A stretch of 64,000 bases of DNA. Origin: Kwoniella bestiolae CBS 10118. Its lineage: Eukaryota; Basidiomycota; Tremellomycetes; Tremellales; Cryptococcaceae. How positions within the stretch are numbered: position 1 is the first letter of the stretch; each line of letters starts with the position of its first letter. The stretch is taken from positions 124,001-188,000 of the forward strand of contig NC_089244.1 in the NCBI RefSeq assembly GCF_000512585.2, read 5' to 3'. The notes under the pieces are model-generated. The model was not told the origin of the DNA, did no database searches, and saw nothing but the letters and a program-made list of their open reading frames with translations. Below are positions 10,934 through 21,704 of this stretch, one piece after another. The position numbers and the translations under genes are program-made.

Positions 10934-12077
10934 TCACTTGTATTGCGACATGTCCAACTCGAATTTCCCAGTGGGAGGATCCAACTTCTTCAGTATCTTT
11001 GCTGGCGTTCCTCCAATCACACAGTAATCTGGGAAATCCCCTCGCACGAATGATCCAGACGCGATGGTCACTCCTATGTATATCATCAAAGTCAAAGTCA
11101 GAAAAGGATTGATCGCATTCGTGAGGGTCGACTCACCTTTACCGATCTTGCATGGACCGCAAATAACCACATTCCCGCCTATCCAGCTGTCCTCCCCTAT
11201 CGTCACGGGGTAGGCACGCTCGTAGCCTGCTTGTCTTTCGTCGAGCTCGGTCGAGTGGGTTGCGGCCTGTGTACACCTATCAGTCTCAACAGTGCTTCTC
11301 AAGTGAGATTCAGGTAGGGTAGGGTACGGGAAATAAAAGCTAACGGAACAAAGAAAGTTTTGATTGATTTGAGAGAGATGGGTAGTATTCATACTCACAT
11401 AGATATGTACGCCTGGACCACATAGGATCCTAGCTCCGAAAGTCACTTTGGCACAGTCCAATACAGTCAAATTGAAATTCGCGTAGAATGCGCCTCTAGA
11501 TGTGAAACGATATCAGCGACGACACGACAAGACACTCTTGTCCGTTGGAGTGGATCTGGTAGATTGGTGATATTTGACCCACTCAAACACAATGTTATCT
11601 CCGTAATCACAATAAAAAGGAGGTTCAATCTCCACACTCTTCTCCTTAAACTCCTCCAAACTCAGTCCAAAAAGATCTGCTAGATGTTTACGTCGTTCGT
11701 CCGGACCAAAATAATCTAATCCCTCTTCTGGCCATGGGTATTGGTTGTATTTCTGAATCAGACGACGAGCGCGGAGTCGCTCTTCCAAGAGGGTAGGATC
11801 CTTCATTGCTTGGTCTGTGTTACCCTGGAGTGTTAGCTCTATGCCTCGTTGGTATTATCTCTTCAATGGGTCAGAGGGAGCGCGAGCGAGTGGGCAGTGA
11901 CTGTGTTCTGTGTTCCATTTTCCATTTTACTCGTTACTCGTGCTTGTGGAGCAATCACGTACATGGGATCCCCCTTTCCATCTTCTGTCGCTCTGTCAAT
12001 TCCTCTGCGTCATTCGCTTTATCCACTTGAGCGGGTGGGAGACCCTTCTCGAATCCTTCTTGAGTTGGTCCTGACAT
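10934..12077 (-). CDS. NodL/maltose O-acetyltransferase family enzyme (left-handed beta-helix)
   Basis: Hexapeptide-repeat transferase that would move an acetyl group from acetyl-CoA to a sugar hydroxyl, probably cytosolic. The start at 12077 gives MSGPTQEGFEKGLPP. An intron then splices ERGIP to YQAMKDPTLLEERLRARRL, the Mac domain of maltose and galactoside acetyltransferases. FYCDYGDNI begins the beta-helix. The hexapeptide coils include VTIGEDSWIGGNVVICGPC and VTIASGSFVRGDF, followed by the usual VIGGTPAKILKKL and a short tail ending DMSQYK. The histidine in ATHSTELDER sits where the family has its catalytic His. Four exons are likely. The acceptor sugar cannot be read from the sequence. 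Confidence 0.88.
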
Positions 12078-12519
12078 GTTGGGGGCGTTTGCTTACTGCT
12101 TCCTTCACTGGGGTGGACTGGCAAGTAGAAAATGGAAATGGATATTGTAGCTCTGTGCAAAGTATATATATATACACATGTACCCATCTACATGTTATGG
12201 AGTAGCTCATCTATGACGCTTCATCCCTTACCGTGCTCATGTGATATGATCGTCCGGATGAACTGTTAAACAGTCAAGGTCAATCACCGGCGGATCAACC
12301 TCGGATCAACACTGCAAGGTGTAGGAAAGTCAAGTGATACATTTACAAATATACTCGTACATTGTATTCACAACATATACAAGAATAACATGACAGAGAG
12401 AGTCAGGTAATTTGAGCACCGTGCGACTCGACCACCTACTGGGTCGCTGACCAATGATTGAAAATTGTCGAGATCTCATACTCTTTGCAAACCTTTCTCC
12501 AAAGATGATACCATCCACC
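12078..12519. other. Intergenic region, acetyltransferase promoter and PPT1 3' end
   Basis: 442 bp, with a short TATATATATA tract near 12165. No gene is supported. Both neighbours are transcribed leftward, so this holds the acetyltransferase promoter and the PPT1 terminator. Confidence 0.5.
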
Positions 12520-14051
12520 CTACGCTGCCCACCCCACCCAATCCCTCACCATCCTCTCCCCGCAGCCACCTTCCCCGCCCAGATTCATGTGCTCTCCTGG
12601 ACAATGCTCCAACTTCAATCCACCCTTGGAGTCTAACGATCTCAACCCAATCCAATCTCCCGTATACATTGGTTGTTCATCCATGGGTATTATGAGTGTT
12701 TTATTGGACGGAGAGTAGGTTGCGAAATGTGCTGATTGGGCTGGGGAGACGGTTCCTGCAAATTCAATGGAGATTAGCAATGCACCACAGAAATATAAAC
12801 TCTTCACGGCAAGAAAGGGATAATAGACAGAGAAGAGTTCTCGGGGGATATATGATAGAGAGTTCGAAGGTACTCTCACGATCCTGATCAAACATAACCG
12901 CAACAAAATTCTCCAACCCATACACACCCTTTCCACTCCCGTTCTTTCCCTTCTCTTCATCCTCCTCACCCCCATTCCCTTGGCCATCCCCTCCCAAACC
13001 TTTCTCGCCATTCAAATCCCTGATAAAGCTATTGACCTCCCAGAACTCGTCTAATCGCTCTGTATCCCTGAAATAGGCAGCCTGGACTATATGGGTCTGG
13101 GCATAGGGAGTATATATCCCTGCTCGGGCTGCTCGGGCTGCGAGGAGACATGAGAGTGTCGGTGGAGTTGGACAGGGGATTAGGGCGGAGATGCCAAAAT
13201 GGGGTGTGCCGAACTGATAACGATTATCATTAGTGTACGTTTCGATATGGGGTACTGAATGATCAGGTACAGGTGCAGGTGCGGGTGCAGGACAGAAACT
13301 CACGGTGATGAGGTTATTCATAGGTGGACCATCACAGTATTGAGCGTAGAATCGCAAGAACAGGCCACCTTGGGAGAAACCCATTCCATCGAACTGGGGG
13401 ATATGGTGTTTTCGATCAGCTTCAACCCATCTTTTGGTACAGCAGGTTACTACTGAAGCTCGCGTTGCGGATTGTAAAGCGCGATGATGATGATAGGAGG
13501 ACTTGGGTAGCAAAATTATGGACTTCCACTCACACCACCCTCCAGCTCAGGTATCGAAGCTATCTGCTCGCACCCTTCCCATCCTTGATCTTCTGCGTTC
13601 CCCCACTACAACAATCACACGAACTCAGCTCACAGAATATCGCAGAAACCAGCGTAGCTGAAGTAGTATGGGAGTACAACAACTCACAAATCCAGCTCGT
13701 CGCTCATCGTCTAGACTCCCACCCTCGGGTATCTGAACGGAATGCACGAATATACCAGGATGGATCGACTTGATATCCTCGATGAATGATGATATACCTG
13801 ATGAGAGTGCTGTGTCACCTAGACCGTGCCTGTGTAGGGCGTATGGATATCAGCATGGATCGTACATGCTTCCATGCAGCTTGAGAGGACAGCATTGATG
13901 CGAGTTGAGAAGGGAGATGGACATACCATATCACTAGAGGTCTGGGTTTCTTCGACTCGAGTACAAGCTGATCATTGGAAGTGGGGGCTGCTAGTACTGC
14001 TGCTATGCTGAGTATTGCCGCGGCCAGACTAAATAGCTTTATCGGCACCAT
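12520..14051 (-). CDS. PPT1: Palmitoyl-protein thioesterase 1
   Basis: Lysosomal/vacuolar alpha/beta hydrolase that removes palmitate from S-acylated proteins during their breakdown. The N-terminus (MVPIKLFSLAAAILSIAAVL) is a clear signal peptide, with the mature domain beginning near PRPLVIW and the next exon HGLGDTALSSG. The nucleophile serine is in GFSQGGLFLRFYAQY (GxSxG). The segment DRTVSPAQSAHFATY and the block EQPMYTGDWIGLR...LEHCPGEHM contain the positions of the catalytic Asp and His. The stop is at 12520-12522 after GWAA. An acidic/glycine-rich insertion (GGDGQGNGGEEDEEKGKN) sits in the lid region and is absent from human PPT1 as I know it. There are at least five exons. Confidence 0.9.
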
Positions 14052-14481
14052 CTTGACTGGACTTTAGCTGTATGATAGTCGATGGTGAATAGGTGGATGG
14101 TAAATTGAATCATCAGCAGTCTCAAACGTTCATCCATCTATCCCATCTGTGAGTAGGTGAGATGGGGTCCCCATAAACAATCCTCTGATCCGAGTGTACA
14201 AGTGCCACATTGCCACCCAAGCTATATTTCCGCCCCTCCTCTAATCTCGGCTCGGCCTCCGTGCTGTACTCCGTTCACTCACTCACATCCACAACCACGA
14301 AATGATATGATTATTTGACCACTCGTACACTCATATAGATGGTGTCCACAGCTGATCCCCTTATCGCATCTATACTATCACTCTCAGACAGACCCCCTAC
14401 ATCGCCCTAGCTCAGCTCAGCTCAACACTGCGTACCACCCACTACTTTCTATTCCATTAATCCAGTAAGAAAACCATCAAA
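14052..14481. promoter_or_regulatory. PPT1/MPC2 divergent promoter region
   Basis: 430 bp between divergent start codons. A direct repeat agctcagctcagctcaac lies at about 14409-14426. I recognise no known binding site. Confidence 0.5.
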
Positions 14482-15366
14482 ATGGCCTCTCCAGCTGCTG
14501 CTCAAACCACCTCCAAATTCCAGGCGTTCTTGAACCACCCTGCTGGACCAAAGTGAGTGGTATTGCTACCTATATACCGACAAGGCATGGCAGCTGATGA
14601 AATGAAATCTTCCATCACTTTGCTCGACCTTTTTCTTCCTTATCGTCCGTTGGCGTAATCGATCGCTCGACTGTTATCCCTATAACTATAAATCATCCAA
14701 CAATAGAACAATCTTCTTCTGGGCTCCAATGGCCAAATGGGGTTTGGTAGCTGCAGGAGTTAAAGATCTCTCGAGACCTGCAGATAAATTATCGGTCTCT
14801 CAGAATGTCGCTTTGGCCGCTACCGGTTTCATCTGGGTGAGTGGGCTTTTTTCGTTTGTTGGGCACAGGTGAAGAAAGAAAAGCATGCAGAGGGGAAGGA
14901 GAAGAGTCGTCTTAGGGAGTTGACTCGGGTTTGAATCAAGGAAAGCTGATTTGCGAGAGAGGAAATATCTTCGTTCTGGTCTTTCAGATTGGATGAGGAG
15001 ATAAACAGAATTGAGAACTGGAAAGGCAACGATGACAAGGAAGAGAACCTTTCATCGTGAATTGGCCTGCCACAACATCTTAATTATGATCATGAGATAT
15101 TCGAATCTTTCTAGATTAGATGTGCGCAAAACGCCCTTTGTCTGTCTTCTCAGATCTCCTTCACTCCAATTCTTACAACTTCAAATCTCGTATCGCCAGC
15201 TGACACTCATTCTTCACATTGAAAGGTCCGATACTCCTTCGTCATCACCCCCGTCAACTACTCCCTCGCCGCTGTCAACTTCTTCGTGGGCTCAACGGGT
15301 CTAGCCCAACTATACAGAATCTGGGATTACAATAGGAATAAGCCTGCTCTCGCCCCCTCCGCGTAA
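14482..15366 (+). CDS. MPC2: Mitochondrial pyruvate carrier subunit 2
   Basis: Inner-membrane subunit of the pyruvate carrier. Three exons give a protein of about 120 residues. Exon 1 (14482-14552) encodes MASPAAAQTTSKFQAFLNHP and ends in AGPK. Exon 2 starts at 14707 with TIFFWAPMAKWGLV and runs to ATGFIW. Exon 3 encodes RYSFVITPVNYSLAAVNFF and QLYRIWDYN, stopping at 15364-15366. The HPAGPKTIFFWAPMAKWGL and FIW-RYSFVITP-NYSLAAVNFF signatures match MPC2 more closely than MPC1. The intron between exons 2 and 3 is about 390 nt, unusually long here. Confidence 0.95.
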
Positions 15367-16270
15367 TTTTGATCGATTGCATTAGACGTCAGAGTGTTGG
15401 ACAAGGACAAGGCCGATCTGGATTAGTATGAGGTACTAGTATGGTGGTTATAGGTTATAGGTTATAGGTTACAAGTCATGAGGACTGAAACGTTGTAGTA
15501 TACCCCTTTCGGTAGATCGGAAAGTACCCTATGAGATAAGGGGAACGATCGATATCATGCAATATGTTATAGAAATGACTGAAAGGAACTCGACTTATCA
15601 CTCTTCTCAATAGGCTACCCTCAATGATTCATAATCTCGAAGGTTATCTGTCGTGGCTACACTACTAACTGGACCGAGCTGTCAACGTACTGACCGAACT
15701 GATACTGTATCATCGGAGTACAAGGCTCATCCGAAAGAACGATACGATCCGGAATGGGAATAGCGGTATATAAATCGGGATCTACCAGGCAAGAAGTGGA
15801 AGTTTTGGAAAAACTTTCTTCTTTGATGATCTGAAATATCCATACTCCGACTCGGTCAGTAGCGTCTCGTGAAAACCGAGCGAACATTCTATCCAAGAAG
15901 AGGAGAAGTGGCAATACTATATGATACGAGTGAATCATTCCTTTGAAGTAGTACAGTATAATCCTTATACTTATCGCACCTTCTTCTCCAATCTACGATG
16001 ATCAGCTCGTGATCGTTTGCTCTTGGTCCATGGTCTTCGCCCTCAGCAGGATACGACGCTCCCCTCCGAAATTGCCAGATGCTGGACAGGTTCTTCTTTC
16101 TGTCCCGTCTTATGATCCTGAAGTGCAGTCGGAGTAAGAGTCGGACACGGACTGATCACGATTGAATCGATAACTTAAATCCATGGTGATTGAGGGGCAA
16201 TATACATAAAGCACTGTCTCCAAGTCCTGTACACGACAGATCCATCAATCCCCATCCCCATTGTTATAAG
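15367..16270. other. Intergenic region between MPC2 and the tandem family
   Basis: 904 bp. A short tandem repeat of aggttat lies at about 15450-15470. A minus-strand frame of 93 codons at 15657-15938 has no recognisable content. The phrase ttgaggggcaatata at about 16189 recurs at about 24460 inside the last family member. Otherwise nothing is seen. Confidence 0.4.
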
Positions 16271-17644
16271 ATGAACACCTACAATATCATCCGTTCTGAC
16301 AATCACCAAGATACATACAATGGAAGTAGTGAGTTACTCAAGTTACTGTAGTCTCTTCTCACTGTCCGCCAATCCCAATGACTGGTCATGATTCCAATGC
16401 TGATATCCTACATGGATTATCGTAGCCAAACGAGGTAAATCCCTAATTAACAACATGACCACCGAAACCCTCTCATCCGACCTATCCAACGAAGATCTAA
16501 TCGCCCTCGCAAGACAAGACGACACCACCATATCCCATCGACTCTACTACTCGAGCAAGACTTTCCATAAACACGTCTATGGTCAACAGGGTTTAGAGGC
16601 GATTGGTAGACAGATCGTTCAGAGATGTTTGCACCAGATCGAGACTGCCAAGAAGAAGAAGAAGCAATATGGTAAGCGGAGTGAGGGTGGTGGGAGTAAT
16701 GGCGCGAGGCCTTTGTTCGGGAATTCAAGTTATCATACTCAGTTCTCTCCAAACACTTTGAGTAGCGAGCAGAGGGCTTTACAGCAGGGACGGTTTGAGG
16801 TCAGTGAGGATTCGAGGTCCATCCCACTACCTGCACAAGCACATGCACAATGGCATACACAATCACAATCACAATCACATGCACCTGCATATGCACAAGC
16901 GCACGCACAATGGCAGGCTGAGTCAGGAAACAATCCATTTGGAGTTGGATCATCGGGGATTGGTGCTAGTGCCACTGCCACTCCGCAAGCACAGGTGAGC
17001 GCGTGAAGCTCATGCCCTAGCGTGTACAGCGATACTGATCAGATACATACATCCTGATCTGACTGGTCGGTGGTCAGGGTGTTATCCCACTTAGTCAATA
17101 CGACTCGAACTTCACTCTAATGACTTTCAAGACTATAAGACCTCTGGGGAAATACACCGAGACTTGGAAATCATGTGGTGCGTGTCGATACTGTATGGTG
17201 ACACTCGGCTCGTCCTTTCGATGAGATAATCTGACCACCTTCCCCCGAAACACACCGAGATGGCAAAGCTGACTGACAATAACGCTGTGCTCAACGCAAC
17301 GTGACGATAGACCACGAAACTCAACAATGGCTCGAACACCTTTCCCTCAAATTATCCAAGTTCGACCATCCCACCCTCTGCTCCTTTGCGGCTGACGAGA
17401 AGGTGTTCAGACAAGCCCCCCTGTCGTCTATTATCGATGAACGAAGTGTAATATATCGGGATTTTTATAGTGGTAAGCCTGAGGGGGTGGAGCTGATGAG
17501 GCAGATTTTATCGAGGGCTATTGAGTTGAGGGTGCTTGAAGATCGGGCGAGAGCGTATTCACAGCTCACTCAGGATGCTGGTAGGGGTAGTGGGGGTGGA
17601 GGGGATACTGCTAGGCCCGGTTTTGATCCTATTAGGGATATCTG
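16271..17644 (+). CDS. Tandem family member 1, two-domain protein of unknown function
   Basis: I do not recognise the family. I start at 16271 because exon 1 (16271-16328) then ends in TYNGS with a phase-1 splice, as in members 2 and 4 (TYND). Exon 2 begins at 16426 and reads TKRGKSLINNMTTETLSSDL..., in frame with the long open frame. A first helical domain ends in QIVQRCLHQIETAKKKKKQ. A low-complexity H/Q/A/S stretch follows (16830-16920). After two more introns a second copy of the domain starts at DHETQQWLEHLSLKLSKF and contains PEGVELMRQILSRAIELRVL. The C-terminus is glycine-rich, ending FDPIRDI. No signal peptide or membrane segment is seen. Location and function are unknown. Confidence 0.7.
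16829..16920 (+). repeat. H/Q/A/S low-complexity coding repeat
   Basis: Coding microsatellite made of imperfect caatcacaatcacaatcac and gcacaagcacatgcacaatgg units within family member 1. It encodes an AHAQWHTQSQSQSH-type stretch that is likely to be disordered. Confidence 0.75.
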
Positions 17645-18503
17645 ATCAAGCTGATTCGGTAGTACCTACCGGATCTGAGTGGGAGCGTTCTTTCCACGCT
17701 ATGTCTTGATCATATTCGTCCTTTGCCTCGTAGGGATGTATGTATTAGCCAATGACATCCAGTATAAGATCCATACCTATGCGAAGATCCAAGTGGCACA
17801 GGACGAAGCATTTTGTACGGTAATGGAATATGAATATATTCTTCAACGCAGGGGTGCTACACCATAGTACCCCCCAGTTCCACTTGACACCGTGCAACTA
17901 CAAATGCTTCTGATCTGTGCCATTCCCACAGGATACAGATAGTTAAGTTATCTCGTTTTCACCCTATCATCCCTGGAACCAGACTACCAGACACCAAACA
18001 CCATACTGGCTGCTTCCATGAGATCTTACGTGGGCGAACATCGGTGAATTGGAAATGCGATGAATAGCTCTTCAAAACCGCAACGAAGTATATATTGAGT
18101 ACAGTAAATTGCTGACAAAGACAAAGGAGGATACCGACGTCTACATCGATATCTCAGGCGTCATTTCATCTCATTTCTTTTCGCGTACGGTTGCTGTCAA
18201 ACGTCTCTCCTCCCGCCTTGTCTCGTTCCGACTGACATGTTTTTGAGCAGTCCGAAACAGTCATGCAAGCCTTGGCAATTTACCGACTTATCAAGATCTC
18301 CTCGAGCTTTTGCAAGGTTACGCCACAGTCTCGGTGCCCTCTGTTCTGATTGTATGCGGTTTTTGTCGGAGTTTGGTGGGCCACGCAGTACTGTAAATCG
18401 CTGAGTCACTACTTCTTATGATAAGTTGCGCTTTCTTTGCTCCGCAAAGTTTTGAGCTACTGTCTTACAGTATCATCTGTCATCTCCACGGCTGTCGGTG
18501 TTT

Positions 18504-18786
18504 CTATGAGTGATCTTCGGTCAATGACTCGGAATCTGAAATGTGTGATAAACGCTTGTCGGAGGTACAGCAAGAAAGAATCATACTGCGCTCCGCCTGA
18601 AAATGGATGTACAAAGACAGGTTCGCTCTGCAGCCATGACGCTGTCCAGATCACTGTTATCTTCACAGGTGACTATCATTCTTTGAGTGATCTTCGGACT
18701 TTTACAAGTGTGATAAACACTTGACGAAGGTACATCAAGGGAAGATGTCATTTCTCTCCGCTCCGCCTGGAATTGGATGTCCGAAC
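18504..18786. repeat. Imperfect direct repeat, about 110 bp, offset ~177 bp
   Basis: Copies at 18504-18615 and 18680-18786 share gagtgatcttcgg, then gtgtgataaac-cttg-cg-aggtaca, then ctccgcctg-aattggatgt in the same order and spacing, with substitutions and small indels between them. Confidence 0.7.
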
Positions 18787-18814
18787 GCAGCTTCCTCTCT
18801 ATTTAGCCATGCTC

Positions 18815-18950
18815 CGAACATATTTCTCCTTTCATACGGTCCAGTCTGAGTAAGTAACGGTGGAAACGGGCACTCTTTTGTTCGAACATATTTTCCCTTT
18901 CATACGGTCCAGTCTGAGTAAGTAACGGTGGAAACGGGCACTCTTTTGTG
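18815..18950. repeat. 68-bp tandem duplication
   Basis: The unit starting cgaacatattt and ending cactcttttg occurs at 18815-18882 and again at 18883-18950. The only differences I see are around ttctcc/tttccc and at the last base. The copies are therefore recent or kept alike by conversion. Confidence 0.9.
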
Positions 18951-19162
18951 TTTGCGCAGTCGGAGTAACCGTTCTGCATCGTCGTCGTCGAATATTGACT
19001 GTATCGCACGATACATAAACGGCCTATCACCCTCGTTGGATACCCAAGCTTTTTTGTGACCTGTAATTCATATTTTTACTGAAATCGTTGTTACAACCTC
19101 AGAAGATACATACTGTAGACAATACATCATATATCAAAAGCGTATAGGGCTGTTGATACACC

Positions 19163-20423
19163 ATGTCAGAGCGTCCCAGCTATCAAGCAGCATACAATGA
19201 TAGAGGTGAGTTGGCGATTTCAGTCTCGATCATTCCTTCTTTTTTCTTCGACCGTCTTGTCAGATTGTCCTGCTGCACCATAATTGCCACGAGTACTGCG
19301 CCACACGAGGGCAGAATTTACATCCACAATGCTGCTGCTGACTTTGACGTCGACATCGAACCTCGATTGCAACGGATCTTCTAGACACGCAAGGTCGATC
19401 AAGGCTCAGCAACTACGTGACTACAATAACGAAACATACAGATAAGTCCCTCGACAACGTTAATACCTTGTATTCCACAGGATTTTACAAGGGCGAATCG
19501 GCAGCCAAGATCTTGATGGAGCACAACGACCATTTCCATCAGACGTATTCCCAAGCGGACCCATCGATCGTCCTGACCCTCGCGAGACAGTGCGTCGAGG
19601 GAGCTCACTGGAGACTGAAGCAGCAGGAGGAAAAGAAAAGCAAGCGCATGAGCAGATCTGACAGATCTGCGCCTCGGTCCGCGACGGGCATCCATGTATC
19701 GAGAACGGACGTGGAGGGAATGCCAGGGCAAAGGCAAGAATCCATTTCTTGGCAAGGCAATCAATCTTGGCCTTGTGGATCTCTGAATCCAGATCACCAC
19801 CAGCATCGACAACAAGGGCATCAGTATGGTCATCAAGTACCACAATTTGCTTCAGAATCAGATGCTCCATCAAGATCTCCTGCGGCTCCTCCTCCGGTAA
19901 GCTCCATCATTCGTCCTCTACTTGTTCGTTGCACTGCACACATGGCTAATCTCTCACATAATATAATATACCATCAGCCGCAAACTGACTATGGCGGGTA
20001 TCAAGCCACCACGATAGCTGGTCAATCTACGGGATCCTACGGACATGCGCATCCCAGTGAGTGCAGTATCACCTCACATTCATCACTGCAGGATTATACA
20101 TGAGATGAGCAGGCTAGCACACGTCGGATGGGAGCCATCGCTATGGTATAGTTTGTTATGCTGATTTTACCGTTTCCTGTCTCAATAACTTAGTGCAAGA
20201 GTCTTCACCAGCACTGGGACAATCAATCGTACCGCCCAATTATAACCAGGTGCCCGCACCGCCCAATCCTGCATTCAGGCTGGCATCCGTGCATGAGATG
20301 CTTACGCAACCTTCTCGATCAAATACTCGGCCGACTGATCAGAATCAAAATCAATATGATGCGACTGAGCAGTATGAGGACGATGCAAGACGACGAGAAT
20401 GGGAAGCTGCTTATAGAAGATGA
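19163..20423 (+). CDS. Tandem family member 2, unknown function
   Basis: Four exons fit: 19163-19205 (MSERPSYQAAYNDR), 19385-19896, 19978-20056 and 20194-20423. The intron before DTQGRSRLSNYV is phase 1, as in the paralogs. The domain runs through GFYKGESAAKILMEHNDHF and LTLARQCVEGAHWRLKQQEE, then a lysine-rich patch (KKSKRMSR). The rest is low-complexity, rich in Q, H, S, P and Y, with PPNYNQVPAPPNPAF and NTRPTDQNQNQYD, ending in a charged DDARRREWEAAYRR. It is about 285 residues. No transmembrane segment or signal peptide is seen. It resembles members 1, 3 and 4 only. The function is unknown; the tail looks disordered. Confidence 0.72.
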
Positions 20424-21704
20424 TGTTCAGAGAGACCAGTACCCTTCACGCCCATCTTCGAGTGATCAGGCCGTAAGGACTCATGTGTGCTGGTTCAGTC
20501 ATCTCTATTGAAAAGTCTTTGAGAAGGTTCAATCTATGCTACAATGCGTTCTCCGTTTCCGAAGTGAAGTGCAAAATCTATAAAAATTGTGTATACACTG
20601 TGATGTGATATGTGAGGGATGCAGTACATGTGGTAACGAGAACATATAAAGAAGATACCAAAAAGCCTTCATTCAAAAGCACAAATCCACCTGTGCAGAG
20701 GAGAAGAGGTGAGGGCAATAACGCTAGATATTTCCTTGGCGAGGTGAATTTCGCCCACCCTCCAATCATAGGTTTTTCGCAACAGGATAGCCGCTGCGAC
20801 ATGGCAACATCGGTGCGTTATCCCTCCTGAACAGCCGGGTAATCTGGGTGGGTTCGGACTTCGAACCTATAATAATGGTCATCGTCCAACCGATGTGAGT
20901 TAGGTGAATGATAGGCACGATACAACTTATATGATTAACTATCTCTTGTTTTCGTCCGTACCGCAAACTATGAATACGCCTACATCTCTCCTGTCTGCGC
21001 TATTTAGAAGTTGTACTACTCAAGTCAGGGTAACCGTCTGAAGGCATGTTCTGATGTACCTGATGTAATCCTATGACGGAAGATGACTATCGTCCGACTC
21101 GATCAAAAGATGTCCAGCCTCATAGACGTGCGCGATTCTCTCATTCAACGAGGAGTCTGCCCTCAGTGATACTTGGATGTGCCACGACGCCCAATCATAA
21201 GGCGCTGCACGGCAACATGTATCTTTTCCATTGGGTGCCCGTGTGGTTGAGTTCCGAGTTCATATCGCTGCCAGGAGGACGTCAGCCCAAGTCCACTGGT
21301 AGAGTCAAGTCACAAAGTATTCATATCTCCACCAAAGCTTTATCTGCCTGGGCTTAAGCCAAGTCGAGAAGTCTTTGTTCGATTTGGTCTTGAAAAGCAT
21401 GATCCTTTCATGACCTTGAACAGTGGTGTGGTCGGAGTGTCGATTGACCTTTGTAGACGAAGCGTTTCACCCACAAACCAAGGGACATTGCACAGCTTTC
21501 ACCGCCCCATATGAACTGTCTCTAAAAGAGTCAGATTAGGGCAGAGGTTCCAGCTTGGTGATTCTGGTTTCTCATTATACTATATGAAATACATAATCCA
21601 TAATCAAGTCCTCTACTTGGTGATCTATATCGAAATATCTTTGTCAACCAGGGTACCATAACTCACAAACAAGTGTCCACGACCACCATCCACAATAGAT
21701 AACC
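20424..21704. other. Spacer between family members 2 and 3
   Basis: About 1.3 kb. The first part carries the family 3' repeat (20531-20660), and the part after 21357 resembles the upstream flank of member 4. A 95-codon frame at 21073-21357 has no recognisable content and is probably not a gene. Confidence 0.5.
20531..20660 (+). repeat. Family 3' flank repeat, copy A
   Basis: Contains ctatgctacaat, then ttctccgtttccgaagt, then later ggtaac and acat-taaagaagat. The same ordered blocks follow members 3 and 4 (about 23111 and 24742), so the 3' flank was copied along with each gene. Confidence 0.8.

Larger units (their letters stand above)
17645..19162. other. Repeat-bearing spacer between family members 1 and 2
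   Basis: About 1.5 kb with no supportable gene. It contains an imperfect direct repeat pair (18504-18615 and 18680-18786) and a near-perfect 68-bp tandem duplication (18815-18950), listed separately. The final ~180 bp should be the promoter of member 2. Confidence 0.6.

Noticed and set aside
15657..15938. 93-codon minus-strand frame between MPC2 and the tandem family
   Set aside because: No domain, no convincing spliced neighbours and ordinary composition. It could be a small gene, but I cannot support it.
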